A DNA stretch of 49,167 nucleotides from an uncultured Actinomycetes bacterium (GTDB taxonomy: Bacteria > Actinomycetota > Actinomycetes > S36-B12). Below the pieces are notes generated by a model that was given only the letters and a program-made list of their open reading frames with translations, made no database searches and was not told where the DNA came from. Made by a program: the position numbers and the translations under genes. The stretch spans positions 1 through 49,167 of the forward strand of contig CAJXNV010000003.1 in NCBI GenBank assembly GCA_913057155.1, written 5' to 3'. Each line of letters opens with the position of its first letter. The first letter of the stretch is position 1. Positions 1 through 7,422 of the stretch are shown here, in pieces.

Positions 1-70
1 GGCTCCCGAGCGGACCGCCGAGCTGCGTCGCGAGGTCGACTCGTGGGTCGAAAGGCTCCTAGTCGCCTGA
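1..70 (+). CDS. C-terminal end of an unknown protein, cut by the window edge
   Basis: Frame 2 is open from the window edge to a TGA at 68-70 and encodes about 22 residues ending in ELRREVDSWVERLLVA. The alternating charged and hydrophobic pattern looks like a real C-terminal amphipathic helix, whereas frame 3 gives a Ser/Arg-rich string. Its last 12 bases overlap the stop of the converging small membrane protein gene. Too little remains to assign a family. That it is coding at all is an inference from composition. Confidence 0.4.
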   Translation, partial: APERTAELRREVDSWVERLLVA

Positions 71-325
71 AGGGGACTTCTGCTCCGCCTCGAAGTCCCG
101 GAAGTTGAAGTACCAGATGTAGAAGCCAGCCACCAACGGACCGGCGATGATCAAGAAGAACGGGATGGCGCCCCCGACCCCTTGCCCGATGTACTGGAAT
201 GCCTGCCACACCAAGGCCACCGCGAGTGCGATGAAAGCCAGGCTGATGAACAGGCTTTGCGGCTTGCGCGCGCCCCAGGGTCGTCCCGGGTTGTAGTCGT
301 CTTGGATCGGTGCTCCGTCGCTCAC
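59..325 (-). CDS. Small two-helix membrane protein
   Basis: An 88-residue protein of unknown function. It has a polar N-terminus of about 22 residues, two hydrophobic segments (about 24-45 and 52-72, the second ending in a Trp/Tyr/Phe-rich stretch) and a short charged tail, so it should be an inner-membrane hairpin. The start is GTG, with GGGAG about 9 nt upstream. It lies 45 bp downstream of the acyl-ACP desaturase on the same strand and is probably cotranscribed with it. I do not recognise a named family. A role near lipid metabolism is only a guess from the neighbour. Confidence 0.7.
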   Translation of the reverse strand: MSDGAPIQDDYNPGRPWGARKPQSLFISLAFIALAVALVWQAFQYIGQGVGGAIPFFLIIAGPLVAGFYIWYFNFRDFEAEQKSPSGD

Positions 326-370
326 GGCGTCATGCTCCCACGGAGATGCTCGTGTCGTCGCGCGGATCCA

Positions 371-1342
371 TCACGTTCCGCTGGAGAAGACCCGGGCACG
401 CAGGGCCTCGCGTCGGTTCTCGAAGCGGTCGACCTGTTGATCCATCTCCGCTAGGTAGGCCGCGAGTTCCTCCCGCGCTTGTTCTCCGGCGGGCCCGAGG
501 TCGGTTCGCTCGAACACCTTCCATTTGCGCAATACCGGCCACAGAACCTCATCTCGGTGCTGCTTGAGGTCGTAGATCCCCGCGACCGCGATCTGTACGG
601 CCTTGCGGGTGAAGCCGTCGATGCCATGGCCCGGCATCGCGAAGTCTCGGACGCTGTCCCACACGGCCTGCATGGTCGCATCGGGTGCGATGTCGAAGGC
701 GGCGGCGAGCACGTTGCGGTAGAAGACCATGTGCAGGTTCTCATCGAGCGCTATGCGCTGCAGGAGCCGCTCGGCGTCCTCATCCCCTGTCGCGGTGCCG
801 GTGTTGCGATGGCTCACCCGCGTTGCCAGTTCCTGGAAGGACACATACGCCAGGCCGGCGAGTATCCCCGGATGGATCGGTTGGAAGCCCGCCGTCATGT
901 GCACCATCCGGGCCCGCTCCAATTCGATCGGATCCACGGCCCGGGTGACGACCAGGTAATCGCGGATCGCGGTGCCGTGTCGATCCTCCTCGGCGGTCCA
1001 TCGCCCGACCCACTCGCCCCACGGCCCTTCGGATCCGAAGATGTCGGCGATCGCATGGTGGTAGCTCGGCAGGTTGTCCTCGGTGAGCAGGTTGATGATC
1101 AGGCTCGTCCTCGCCGCCTCGGAGAACTTCAACTCCTCCTCGGTCCATTCCCGACCACCGAGCGGGCCGGAGAAGTCCTCCCCCTGGCTCCACGGCACGT
1201 ACTCGTGCGGGAACCATTCCTTGGCCTGGCGCAGATGCCGGTCGAGTTCCCCGGCTACCACCGGCTCGAGTTCCCACAGCAAGCCCATGGTCTCGCCGCT
1301 GACGATCCCATCGGATGTCTGCCGTTCGTGAGTGCTGGTCAT
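371..1342 (-). CDS. desA: Acyl-ACP desaturase (soluble diiron, DesA type)
   Basis: This enzyme introduces a cis double bond into acyl chains on acyl carrier protein, using O2 and electrons from ferredoxin. Both diiron signatures are visible: EEDRHG at about 118-123 and DENLHM at about 200-205, with the upstream helix TEDNLPSYHH and the FQELAT helix that are typical of the family. Length is about 323 residues, near that of mycobacterial DesA proteins. I chose the ATG at 1342 because the family alignment begins around MGLLWELEPVV. The track's GTG at 1360 adds six residues, and the ATG at 1288 would also be possible. The gene is divergent from the acidic protein gene and is followed by the small membrane protein. 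Confidence 0.9.
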   Translation of the reverse strand: MTSTHERQTSDGIVSGETMGLLWELEPVVAGELDRHLRQAKEWFPHEYVPWSQGEDFSGPLGGREWTEEELKFSEAARTSLIINLLTEDNLPSYHHAIADIFGSEGPWGEWVGRWTAEEDRHGTAIRDYLVVTRAVDPIELERARMVHMTAGFQPIHPGILAGLAYVSFQELATRVSHRNTGTATGDEDAERLLQRIALDENLHMVFYRNVLAAAFDIAPDATMQAVWDSVRDFAMPGHGIDGFTRKAVQIAVAGIYDLKQHRDEVLWPVLRKWKVFERTDLGPAGEQAREELAAYLAEMDQQVDRFENRREALRARVFSSGT

Positions 1343-1345
1343 GAG

Positions 1346-1356
1346 GCAACTGTTGC
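1346..1356. promoter_or_regulatory. Short palindrome in front of the desaturase
   Basis: GCAAC-T-GTTGC is a perfect 11-bp inverted repeat ending 4 bp from the chosen desA ATG and inside the track's longer ORF. Its position in the 121-bp divergent intergenic region suits an operator, but the arms are only 5 bp and chance is possible. Confidence 0.25.
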
Positions 1357-1463
1357 ACACCCGCGCGGGACTTTGGCCCCTGCTCGTCGCGTACCGGAGG
1401 GTCTAGCCTGGTTGCGGTGCCAGCGGCACCCGGGTGGATCGACAGGAAGGCCGGTGAGCAGCG

Positions 1464-1916
1464 ATGACCGTTCATGGTGACTCTCCCGAAGAGGTGTCCA
1501 AGGCGACCGAATACGAGGGCGGTCCGGCCGGTGATAGCGCCGACCAGGCCGAGCACTTGAGCATGGTCATGGAGGCCGAGGCGATCCACAACGCCTTGAA
1601 CGGTGGCGGCGGCGAGGGTTCGCTCGACGGCATGGACTATCCGCTCGATGACACCGAGTCCACCTTGGCCATGGAGGACGCCGAGGACTCCAGCGACGAT
1701 CCGATGCACGCCGGCGGTCTCACGCCGCGTCCGTGGGTGGGTGCCGAGGAGGCGGCCATGCACGTCGAGGACGACTTCGACCCTTCCGCGGACACCTACC
1801 TCGATGCCGAGACCGACGCCGAGCGCGCGGATCCGAACTTCGATCAGTTCGATGAGCCCGAGGAGCATCTAACCCCCGAGGACGAGACGCTCTTGGGTGT
1901 CGATCCCTACGAGTAG
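1464..1916 (+). CDS. Acidic DUF5709-like protein
   Basis: A 150-residue, very acidic and probably largely disordered protein with no membrane segment or Cys. The stretch AEEAAMHVEDD at about 94-104 resembles the conserved part of actinobacterial DUF5709 proteins, and the C-terminus LLGVDPYE resembles the GVDPY signature of that group. The family assignment is moderate and no function is known. The start is an ATG with AGGAAGG about 13 nt upstream, which is rather far. A TAGCCT box at 1404-1409 could be its -10 element with a leader of about 50 nt. Confidence 0.7.
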   Translation: MTVHGDSPEEVSKATEYEGGPAGDSADQAEHLSMVMEAEAIHNALNGGGGEGSLDGMDYPLDDTESTLAMEDAEDSSDDPMHAGGLTPRPWVGAEEAAMHVEDDFDPSADTYLDAETDAERADPNFDQFDEPEEHLTPEDETLLGVDPYE

Positions 1917-1972
1917 TCGGGCACCGATAGTCGGGACCCGACCGCTTACCGGGACTCGGGCTGGGATGAGGG

Positions 1973-2242
1973 CTACGAATTGGGCTTGGGCTTGCGCAGT
2001 TTGCGTGCCCCGGACTTCACGACGCCACCGAGCACCATGCCCAAGGCGAAGGATCCGACCACCAGGGCCCACACCCAGATCTGCACGTCGGCGCCGAGGA
2101 ACTTCACATCGGCCAGTTGCAGGTTCTGCACCGCGAAGACGAGCAGCACCACCGCGATGATGATCAGCACGATCCCCCGCCAGGTGATCGTGATGCCCTT
2201 CTTGGCGGGCGGGCCGGCGAGTTGTCCGGATTCCTCGGCCAT
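1973..2242 (-). CDS. LapA/DUF1049-type membrane protein
   Basis: An 89-residue protein with two membrane helices (about 22-40 and 56-77) separated by the family's typical VFAVQNLQLADVKFLG segment, followed by a basic cytoplasmic tail (KSGARKLRKPKP). LapA-like proteins are small inner-membrane proteins implicated in envelope assembly in proteobacteria; in actinobacteria the role is unknown. The ATG start has GGGAG 5 nt upstream. It is divergent from the enoyl-CoA hydratase gene. Confidence 0.85.
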   Translation of the reverse strand: MAEESGQLAGPPAKKGITITWRGIVLIIIAVVLLVFAVQNLQLADVKFLGADVQIWVWALVVGSFALGMVLGGVVKSGARKLRKPKPNS

Positions 2243-2271
2243 GCGTACTCCCGGTGTGCTTGGGTGATGGT

Positions 2272-3105
2272 GTGAGTCCCCAGCCTAGTGACGCGGGTGC
2301 GTCGCCAACGCAGACTTTGCTCGTCGAGGTGCGCGACTTCATCGCCGAAGTACGCCTGAACCGACCCGAGACCTTGAACGCCCTCACCCCGGATATGGGT
2401 CCGGCCTACGCCGCATTGCTGCGCGAACTCGATTCCGATCCGGCCGTTCGCGGGATCCTGGTGACCGGTTCCGGACGCGGCTTCTGCTCCGGAGCCGACC
2501 TCACGACGCTCAGCGGCTCGGTCGATGACCTGCGAAGTTACGTATCCGACCAATCGCTTTCCACGCTGCCGGCCGTAGCGCTGAGTCTGGGAACTCCCGT
2601 GGCCACGGCGATCAACGGCCCGTGCGCCGGTATCGGCTTCGTGCTCGCGGTCAGCGCCGATGCACGCTTCGTGCATCCGGAAGCGACCCTGAGTACGACC
2701 TTCGCCCGGTTGGGCCTCGTGGCCGAGTACGGCATCGCCTGGCTGCTTCCCCGGCTGATCGGCCAAGCGGCGGCCACCGACCTGCTGCTCACCGGACGCA
2801 CCATCACCGGCGTCCAAGCCGAGGAGTTACGCCTCGCCCATTGCGCTGCCGATCCGGTGGCTGCCGCGCGCGAGTGGCTGACGACGATCACCCAGAACGC
2901 CTCACCGGCGTCGGTAGCGACGATGAAGCGTCAACTGCTGCAAGCCGATGCGCAGACACTCGAGCAATCCATCGATTCATCCTTGGTCGAGATGGCGGCC
3001 GCGTTCGACTCCCCCGACCTCGTGGAGGCGCTGACAGCGCGGGCGCAGAAGCGTCCGGCGAACTTCGCCGGATACCCGCCGGTTGAGTCGATAGACCAGG
3101 CTTAG
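2272..3105 (+). CDS. Enoyl-CoA hydratase/isomerase family protein
   Basis: A crotonase-fold enzyme of about 277 residues acting on acyl-CoA thioesters. The oxyanion-hole segments GRGFCSGADL and NGPCAGIGF are present. The active-site segment LGLVAEYGIAWLLPRLIG keeps a Glu where hydratases carry one. The substrate cannot be read from the sequence; the VAEYG type is seen in actinobacterial enoyl-CoA hydratases of uncertain specificity. I chose GTG 2272 because residues upstream of it are not family-like; the track's GTG at 2254 adds six residues. Its stop overlaps the converging NUDIX gene by 4 bp. Confidence 0.88.
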   Translation: MSPQPSDAGASPTQTLLVEVRDFIAEVRLNRPETLNALTPDMGPAYAALLRELDSDPAVRGILVTGSGRGFCSGADLTTLSGSVDDLRSYVSDQSLSTLPAVALSLGTPVATAINGPCAGIGFVLAVSADARFVHPEATLSTTFARLGLVAEYGIAWLLPRLIGQAAATDLLLTGRTITGVQAEELRLAHCAADPVAAAREWLTTITQNASPASVATMKRQLLQADAQTLEQSIDSSLVEMAAAFDSPDLVEALTARAQKRPANFAGYPPVESIDQA

Positions 3106-3638
3106 GTCAACAGGCCGCAGTGCGCGAGCGCCATGCGCACCAACCGGCCCTGGCCCCCGCTCATCTGCTCCTGGAATCGCTGGCTAGCCGCTTCCTGCGG
3201 GCTGACCCACACCAAGTCCAAGGACTCCTGACTGGGCTCGCAATCGCCCTCGATGACGACGACGAAGGCCAGTGAGACGGCGTGCTGCCGCGGGTCGTGG
3301 AATCCGGTCACGAACTCATCGGGGAAGTACTCCACGACCGTGAACGGCTGCGGCGATGCAGGGACTTGGGGCAGGGCCATCGGGCCGAGGTCCTTCTCCA
3401 GATGCCGCAGGAGGGCGTCGCGTACGAGTTCGCCGTAGAGGACGCGACCGGAGACGATGGCGCGGGAGATCGAACCGTCGGGCATGCCACGCAGCAGCAG
3501 TCCGATGCTCGTGACCTCACCGCGGCCGTCGGTGCGCACCGGCACGGCGTCCACGTAGACCATCGGTACCCGCTCGCGAGCGGAGTCGAGTTCGTCTTGG
3601 CTCAGCCACGAGCCGCGCACGTCCAGCATGTCGCTCAT
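3102..3638 (-). CDS. NUDIX-like protein of the DUF4916 family
   Basis: A 178-residue protein matching the actinobacterial DUF4916 group in nearly all its characteristic blocks: RVPMVYVDAVPVR at the start, SGRVLYGELVRDALLRHLEKDLGPMALP in the middle, DPRQHAVSLAFVV and DLVWVSPQEA near the end. The fold is related to NUDIX hydrolases, but I do not see a full GX5EX7REUXEEXGU box, so hydrolase activity is uncertain. The ATG at 3638 has no clear Shine-Dalgarno; CACAAT lies 7 nt upstream and may be a leaderless -10. It is divergent from msrB. Confidence 0.85.
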   Translation of the reverse strand: MSDMLDVRGSWLSQDELDSARERVPMVYVDAVPVRTDGRGEVTSIGLLLRGMPDGSISRAIVSGRVLYGELVRDALLRHLEKDLGPMALPQVPASPQPFTVVEYFPDEFVTGFHDPRQHAVSLAFVVVIEGDCEPSQESLDLVWVSPQEAASQRFQEQMSGGQGRLVRMALAHCGLLT

Positions 3639-3702
3639 GCGGCCGATTGTGGCAGGTGGTCACCTAGGGTGGTGCTCTGTCGTGCTCAAGGCACTTTCCG
3701 CC

Positions 3703-3708
3703 TAGCAT
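3703..3708 (+). promoter_or_regulatory. Candidate -10 box for msrB
   Basis: TAGCAT ends 6 nt before the msrB ATG and no Shine-Dalgarno is present, so transcription probably starts at the start codon. Confidence 0.5.
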
Positions 3709-3714
3709 CGCGGT

Positions 3715-4173
3715 ATGTCCGCATCGACACCGGCAAGCGACGGCACCACCCGCCCCGACGGCACCACCTACCCGGTGGCCTTGACCGAGCAGGAGTGGCG
3801 CGAACGACTCACCGACCAGGAGTACTACGTCCTGCGTGAAGCCGGGACCGAACCTCCGTGGGTCGGCGAGTACACCGACGCCAAGGCCACCGGGGTGTAC
3901 ACCTGTCGAGCTTGCGGCTACGAACTGTTCCGCAGTGACACCAAGTTCGATTCGCATTGTGGTTGGCCGAGTTTCTTCGCTCCGCTAGCCGGTGATCGGG
4001 TGCTGTACCTCGAGGATCGATCCTTGGGCCAGATCCGTACCGAGGTGCGGTGTGCGGCCTGCGGCGGGCATCTCGGCCACGTCTTCGAAGGCGAGGGCTT
4101 TCCCACCCCGACCGATCAGCGCTACTGCATCAATTCGCTATCGGTGCGGTTGGTCGAAGACTCCGGCGCCTAG
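3715..4173 (+). CDS. msrB: Peptide-methionine (R)-S-oxide reductase
   Basis: Repairs the R form of methionine sulfoxide in proteins in the cytoplasm, using thioredoxin as reductant. Two CxxC pairs (C64/C67 and C113/C116) form the structural zinc site, and the catalytic Cys is C138 in RYCINS. The HCGWPSF and GGHLGHVF blocks are also typical. Length is 152 residues, normal for a single-domain MsrB. An N-terminal tail of about 18 residues rich in Ser/Thr/Asp is not part of the domain. The gene stands alone, with no msrA nearby. Confidence 0.95.
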   Translation: MSASTPASDGTTRPDGTTYPVALTEQEWRERLTDQEYYVLREAGTEPPWVGEYTDAKATGVYTCRACGYELFRSDTKFDSHCGWPSFFAPLAGDRVLYLEDRSLGQIRTEVRCAACGGHLGHVFEGEGFPTPTDQRYCINSLSVRLVEDSGA

Positions 4174-4211
4174 TGCGGCGTGGCCAACCTTCGCTGCGGC
4201 GCTCCTCGCCG

Positions 4212-4217
4212 TAGCCT
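4212..4217 (+). promoter_or_regulatory. Candidate -10 box for the DUF3000-rnd operon
   Basis: TAGCCT ends 6 nt before the GTG start of the DUF3000 gene, with no Shine-Dalgarno between them. Confidence 0.5.
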
Positions 4218-4223
4218 GCTCGG

Positions 4224-4886
4224 GTGCATACGGTTTCCGGTCCCGACACTCGCTTCGCCGAGGTAGCCGACCGGGCCGCCGCTACCGAGATCCGACCGGA
4301 GTTCGAGATCTCCGTTGCGCCGTCGCCGTCCAGGCTGGCCCCGCACGCGTGCACGTTGACGGCCTCGTCCGTCGCCGCCGACGACCAGCCCGGCTGGGAA
4401 TCGGCGTCCGGTCGCTTCGTTCTGTTGCACGATCCCGACGGGGTAGACGAATGGCACGGCTGCTACCGAGCGGTGATCTTCGCCCGCTGCGAGGTGGAGG
4501 CCGAGATGCTCGCCGACCCGCTCGTCCACGAAGTCGCGTGGAGTTGGACCCTCGAGGCGCTGGCACCGCTGCGGGCCACCCAGGCCGGCGGCACCGTCAC
4601 GGTCTCCACCGGCAATTCGTTCGGCATGATGGCCGATCGGCGCCCGGATGGACTCATCGAGGTCCGTGCCTCCTGGACGCCAGGACTCGACGATGATCCG
4701 GTGTTCAGTGCGAGCACCCCCGCCGAGACCGCGACCGGAGACGGCACCGACACCGGGTCGCAGCGAGGCGACGCCATCGATGATCACGTCCGCGCGTGGA
4801 TCGACGTCCTGGCCCGACTCTCCGGTCTGCCCCCGCTGCCACCGGGGGTACCCACGGTGACCGCCCGACGAGCCCGCGGCTCGTGA
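4224..4886 (+). CDS. DUF3000 family protein
   Basis: A 220-residue actinobacterial protein of unknown function. Family blocks seen are RPEFEISVAPSPSRLAPHAC, GRFVLLHDPDGVDEWHG, ADPLVHEVAWSWTLEAL and the C-terminal DHVRAWIDVLARLSGLPP. It has no signal peptide or membrane segment. The start is GTG behind a leaderless-type -10 box. Its stop overlaps the ribonuclease D start as GTGA, so the two are translationally coupled. This pairing is common in actinobacteria and hints at an RNA-related role, which remains inference. Confidence 0.88.
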   Translation: MHTVSGPDTRFAEVADRAAATEIRPEFEISVAPSPSRLAPHACTLTASSVAADDQPGWESASGRFVLLHDPDGVDEWHGCYRAVIFARCEVEAEMLADPLVHEVAWSWTLEALAPLRATQAGGTVTVSTGNSFGMMADRRPDGLIEVRASWTPGLDDDPVFSASTPAETATGDGTDTGSQRGDAIDDHVRAWIDVLARLSGLPPLPPGVPTVTARRARGS

Positions 4887-6196
4887 GCGGAGCACCGGCT
4901 CAGCCGGCTCAGCCGGCTGGACACGCGGGGCCTGATAAGCACGCTGAGCCCGATAAGCACGCCGAGTCAACCGAGCCGCTTCCGGCGCTGGAGCTGTCCG
5001 ATGGTCCCTCGGAGGTCATCAGCGAACCGGCGGATCTCGATCGGTACGCCCGGGCGCTGGCTGCCGGCAGCGGACCGGTCGGGTTGGACGCCGAACGCGC
5101 CTCGGGCTACCGCTACTCCCAACGCGCGTACCTGGTCCAGATCCGCCGCGAAGGTGCCGGGACCGCGCTCATCGATCCGATCGCCTTGCCCGACCTTTCC
5201 GTCGTCAGCGCCGCCATCGGCGATGCCGAATGGATCCTGCACGCCGCCACGCAGGATCTGCCCTGTCTTGCCGAAGTGGGCATGGTGCCCACGAATCTCT
5301 TCGACACCGAACTGGCCGGCCGCCTGCTGGGCCGCGAACGGGTGAGCCTCGCAGCGCTCGTGGCAAGCGAGCTCGGCAGGCACCTTGCCAAGGGACACGG
5401 CGCGACCGATTGGTCGGTGCGCCCACTGTCACCCGAACAACTGCGTTACGCGGCGCTGGATGTGGAACCGCTCGTCGAATTGCGCGACGCCCTCGCCGCC
5501 GACCTGCAGGCCGCGGGGCGTTGGGAAGCGGCCCGGCAGGAGTTCGACCACCTGCGCGGATTCCGTCCGCGCGACAAGGGTCCGGACGAATGGCGCCGGC
5601 TGTCGGGCATGCACAAGCTCCGCAGTCCCCGGCAGTGGGGCATCGCCCGGGAGATGTGGCTGGAAAGGGACGAGATCGCGCGCGGGAAGGACATCGCTCC
5701 AGGCCGGATACTCCCGGACTCGGCCATCGTCGCCGTGGTGCGCGCACTGCCCGAATCCAAGGACGCCATGCTGTCCACCGACGGATTCCACGGCCGCGGG
5801 GCGGGCCGCTATGCCCGTTCGTGGTGGACGGCGTTCCAGCGCGGACGCGACATGCCCGAATCACAGTTGCCGGAGCGCACTGTCCGCGGAGACGGACCGC
5901 CGCCGCCTCGATCCTGGGCCGAGCGGAACCCACCCGCACACGAGCGACTCACCCGCGCGCGGGAGGCGATCGCGCAGGTCGCCGAGCGCTGGCAGGTGGC
6001 ACCGGAGATCCTGCTATCCCCCGAAATCCTCCGCCGCTTGTGCTGGGATCCCCCGGACGGATTCGAACGCGCAAGTGCAACCGACGACGACGCCATCCGC
6101 GGATTCCTGGCCGGTTCCGGCGCGCGCCCCTGGCAGATCGATACCTGCCTACCGGTCTTGCTCCAGGCCTTGGCTAAGGAAGTTACTAGCGAGTAA
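4883..6196 (+). CDS. rnd: Ribonuclease D-like 3'-5' exonuclease with HRDC domain
   Basis: A 437-residue DEDD-family exoribonuclease expected to trim structured RNAs in the cytoplasm. The exonuclease domain (about 40-215) shows the DxE pair in GLDAERASGYRYSQ (D69/E71), the Asp in HAATQDLPCL (D125) and the YAALDVEPL segment (Y189/D193). An HRDC-type helical region follows (about 240-320), then a further C-terminal helical region. I placed the start at GTG 4883, inside the GTGA overlap with DUF3000; the track's 29 extra N-terminal residues are read-through of that gene's frame shadow. The first 30 residues are low complexity (AQPAQPA and DKHAEPDKHAE repeats) and probably disordered. Confidence 0.9.
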   Translation: MSGAPAQPAQPAGHAGPDKHAEPDKHAESTEPLPALELSDGPSEVISEPADLDRYARALAAGSGPVGLDAERASGYRYSQRAYLVQIRREGAGTALIDPIALPDLSVVSAAIGDAEWILHAATQDLPCLAEVGMVPTNLFDTELAGRLLGRERVSLAALVASELGRHLAKGHGATDWSVRPLSPEQLRYAALDVEPLVELRDALAADLQAAGRWEAARQEFDHLRGFRPRDKGPDEWRRLSGMHKLRSPRQWGIAREMWLERDEIARGKDIAPGRILPDSAIVAVVRALPESKDAMLSTDGFHGRGAGRYARSWWTAFQRGRDMPESQLPERTVRGDGPPPPRSWAERNPPAHERLTRAREAIAQVAERWQVAPEILLSPEILRRLCWDPPDGFERASATDDDAIRGFLAGSGARPWQIDTCLPVLLQALAKEVTSE

Positions 6197-6197
6197 C
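6182..6197. promoter_or_regulatory. Palindromic operator candidate upstream of fadA-fadB
   Basis: GTTACT-AGCG-AGTAAC has two perfect 6-bp arms around a 4-bp centre. It covers the rnd stop codon and overlaps a plausible -10 box, TAACAT (6194-6199), which lies 18 bp after TTGGCT (6170-6175). A repressor bound here would block the fad promoter. TetR-type acyl-CoA-responsive repressors commonly bind palindromes of this size; the actual regulator is not in the window. Confidence 0.5.
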
Positions 6198-6225
6198 ATA
6201 ACCGGGGCCAAGGTTAGGAGCCCTC

Positions 6226-7422
6226 ATGCGCACGATCGAACCCGTCGTCTTCGTCGACGGCGCCCGTACCCCCTTCGCGCGAGCCGGAAGCCTGTATTCC
6301 GATACGCGTGCCGACGACCTCATGGTCAAGGTCATCCGAGAACTACTGCGCCGCAATCCGAACGTGCCCGCCGAACGTATCGACGACGTCGCGGTAGCCG
6401 CGGCCACCCAGACCGGTGATCAGGGCATGAACATCGGTCGTTCGGTCGCGCTCCTGGCCGGGTTGCCGGCGACAGTGCCGGGGTATTCCATCGATCGCTG
6501 GTGCGCCGGCGCGATGACGGCTGTCACGACCCTGTCGGGCGCCATCATGTCCGGTGCCTACGACCTCGCCATCGCCGGCGGGGTCGAGCACATGACCCAC
6601 CATCCGATGGGCGAGGGCATCGACCCGAATCCCCGCTACCTGGCCGAGAAGCTCGTCGACCCCGAAGCCCTGTTGATGGGTAAGACGGCCGAGAACCTGC
6701 ACGACCGCTTCCCGCACCTGACCAAGGAGCGCGCCGATGCGTTCGCGGTCGGTAGCCAGGAGAAGACCGCCAAGGCCTACGCCAACGGTCTGCTGCAGCC
6801 CGATCTCGTTCCGGTCGCGGTGCGTGACACCGAGAACGGCTGGGGCTACGTGACCGTGGACGAAGGTCCGCGCCCGGGCACATCCATGGAGGGCCTAGCC
6901 GGATTGAAGACCCCGTTCCGTCCGCACGGACGGGTGACCGCGGGCAATGCCTCCGCCCTGACCGACGGTGCCACCGGAGCGATCCTGGCCTCGGAGTCGA
7001 TCGCCCGCGAACTCGGACTCGCCCCCGCGATGCGCATGGTCGGTTTCGCCTTCGCCGGGGTCGAGCCGGAGGTGATGGGTGTCGGCCCGGTGCCGGCCAC
7101 CGAGAAGGCGCTGCGCAAAGCCGGATTGACCATCGATGACATCGACCTGTTCGAGATCAACGAGGCATTCGCGGTCCAGGTGTTGGCGTTCTTGGATCAC
7201 TTCGGCATCGACGACGCCGATCCACGGGTGAATCCGATGGGTGGCGCGATCGCCGTCGGGCATCCGCTGGCCTCGAGCGGCATCCGGCTCATGACCAACC
7301 TGGCGCGGGACTTCCAGGCCAACCCCGATGCCCGCTACGGCATCACGACCATGTGTATCGGACTGGGCATGGGCGGAACCGTGATCTGGGAGCGCGTGGA
7401 TAGCGAGGAGAGCAACCGATGA
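6226..7422 (+). CDS. fadA: Acetyl-CoA C-acyltransferase (thiolase)
   Basis: Catalyses the last beta-oxidation step, cleaving 3-ketoacyl-CoA with CoA. The acyl-accepting Cys is C93 in DRWCAGAMTAV, the active-site His is H346 in GHPLASSG, and the second Cys is C377 in CIGLGMGG; NEAFA is also present. Length 398 is normal. AGGAG lies 8 nt before the ATG, so unlike many neighbours this gene has a true leader. The stop overlaps the fadB start as ATGA, so the two subunits of the trifunctional-type complex should be made together. Confidence 0.95.
   Translation: MRTIEPVVFVDGARTPFARAGSLYSDTRADDLMVKVIRELLRRNPNVPAERIDDVAVAAATQTGDQGMNIGRSVALLAGLPATVPGYSIDRWCAGAMTAVTTLSGAIMSGAYDLAIAGGVEHMTHHPMGEGIDPNPRYLAEKLVDPEALLMGKTAENLHDRFPHLTKERADAFAVGSQEKTAKAYANGLLQPDLVPVAVRDTENGWGYVTVDEGPRPGTSMEGLAGLKTPFRPHGRVTAGNASALTDGATGAILASESIARELGLAPAMRMVGFAFAGVEPEVMGVGPVPATEKALRKAGLTIDDIDLFEINEAFAVQVLAFLDHFGIDDADPRVNPMGGAIAVGHPLASSGIRLMTNLARDFQANPDARYGITTMCIGLGMGGTVIWERVDSEESNR

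Noticed and set aside
479-1480. 333-aa plus-strand ORF opposite the desaturase
   Set aside because: The minus strand carries both diiron motifs of the acyl-ACP desaturase, so this frame is a shadow.
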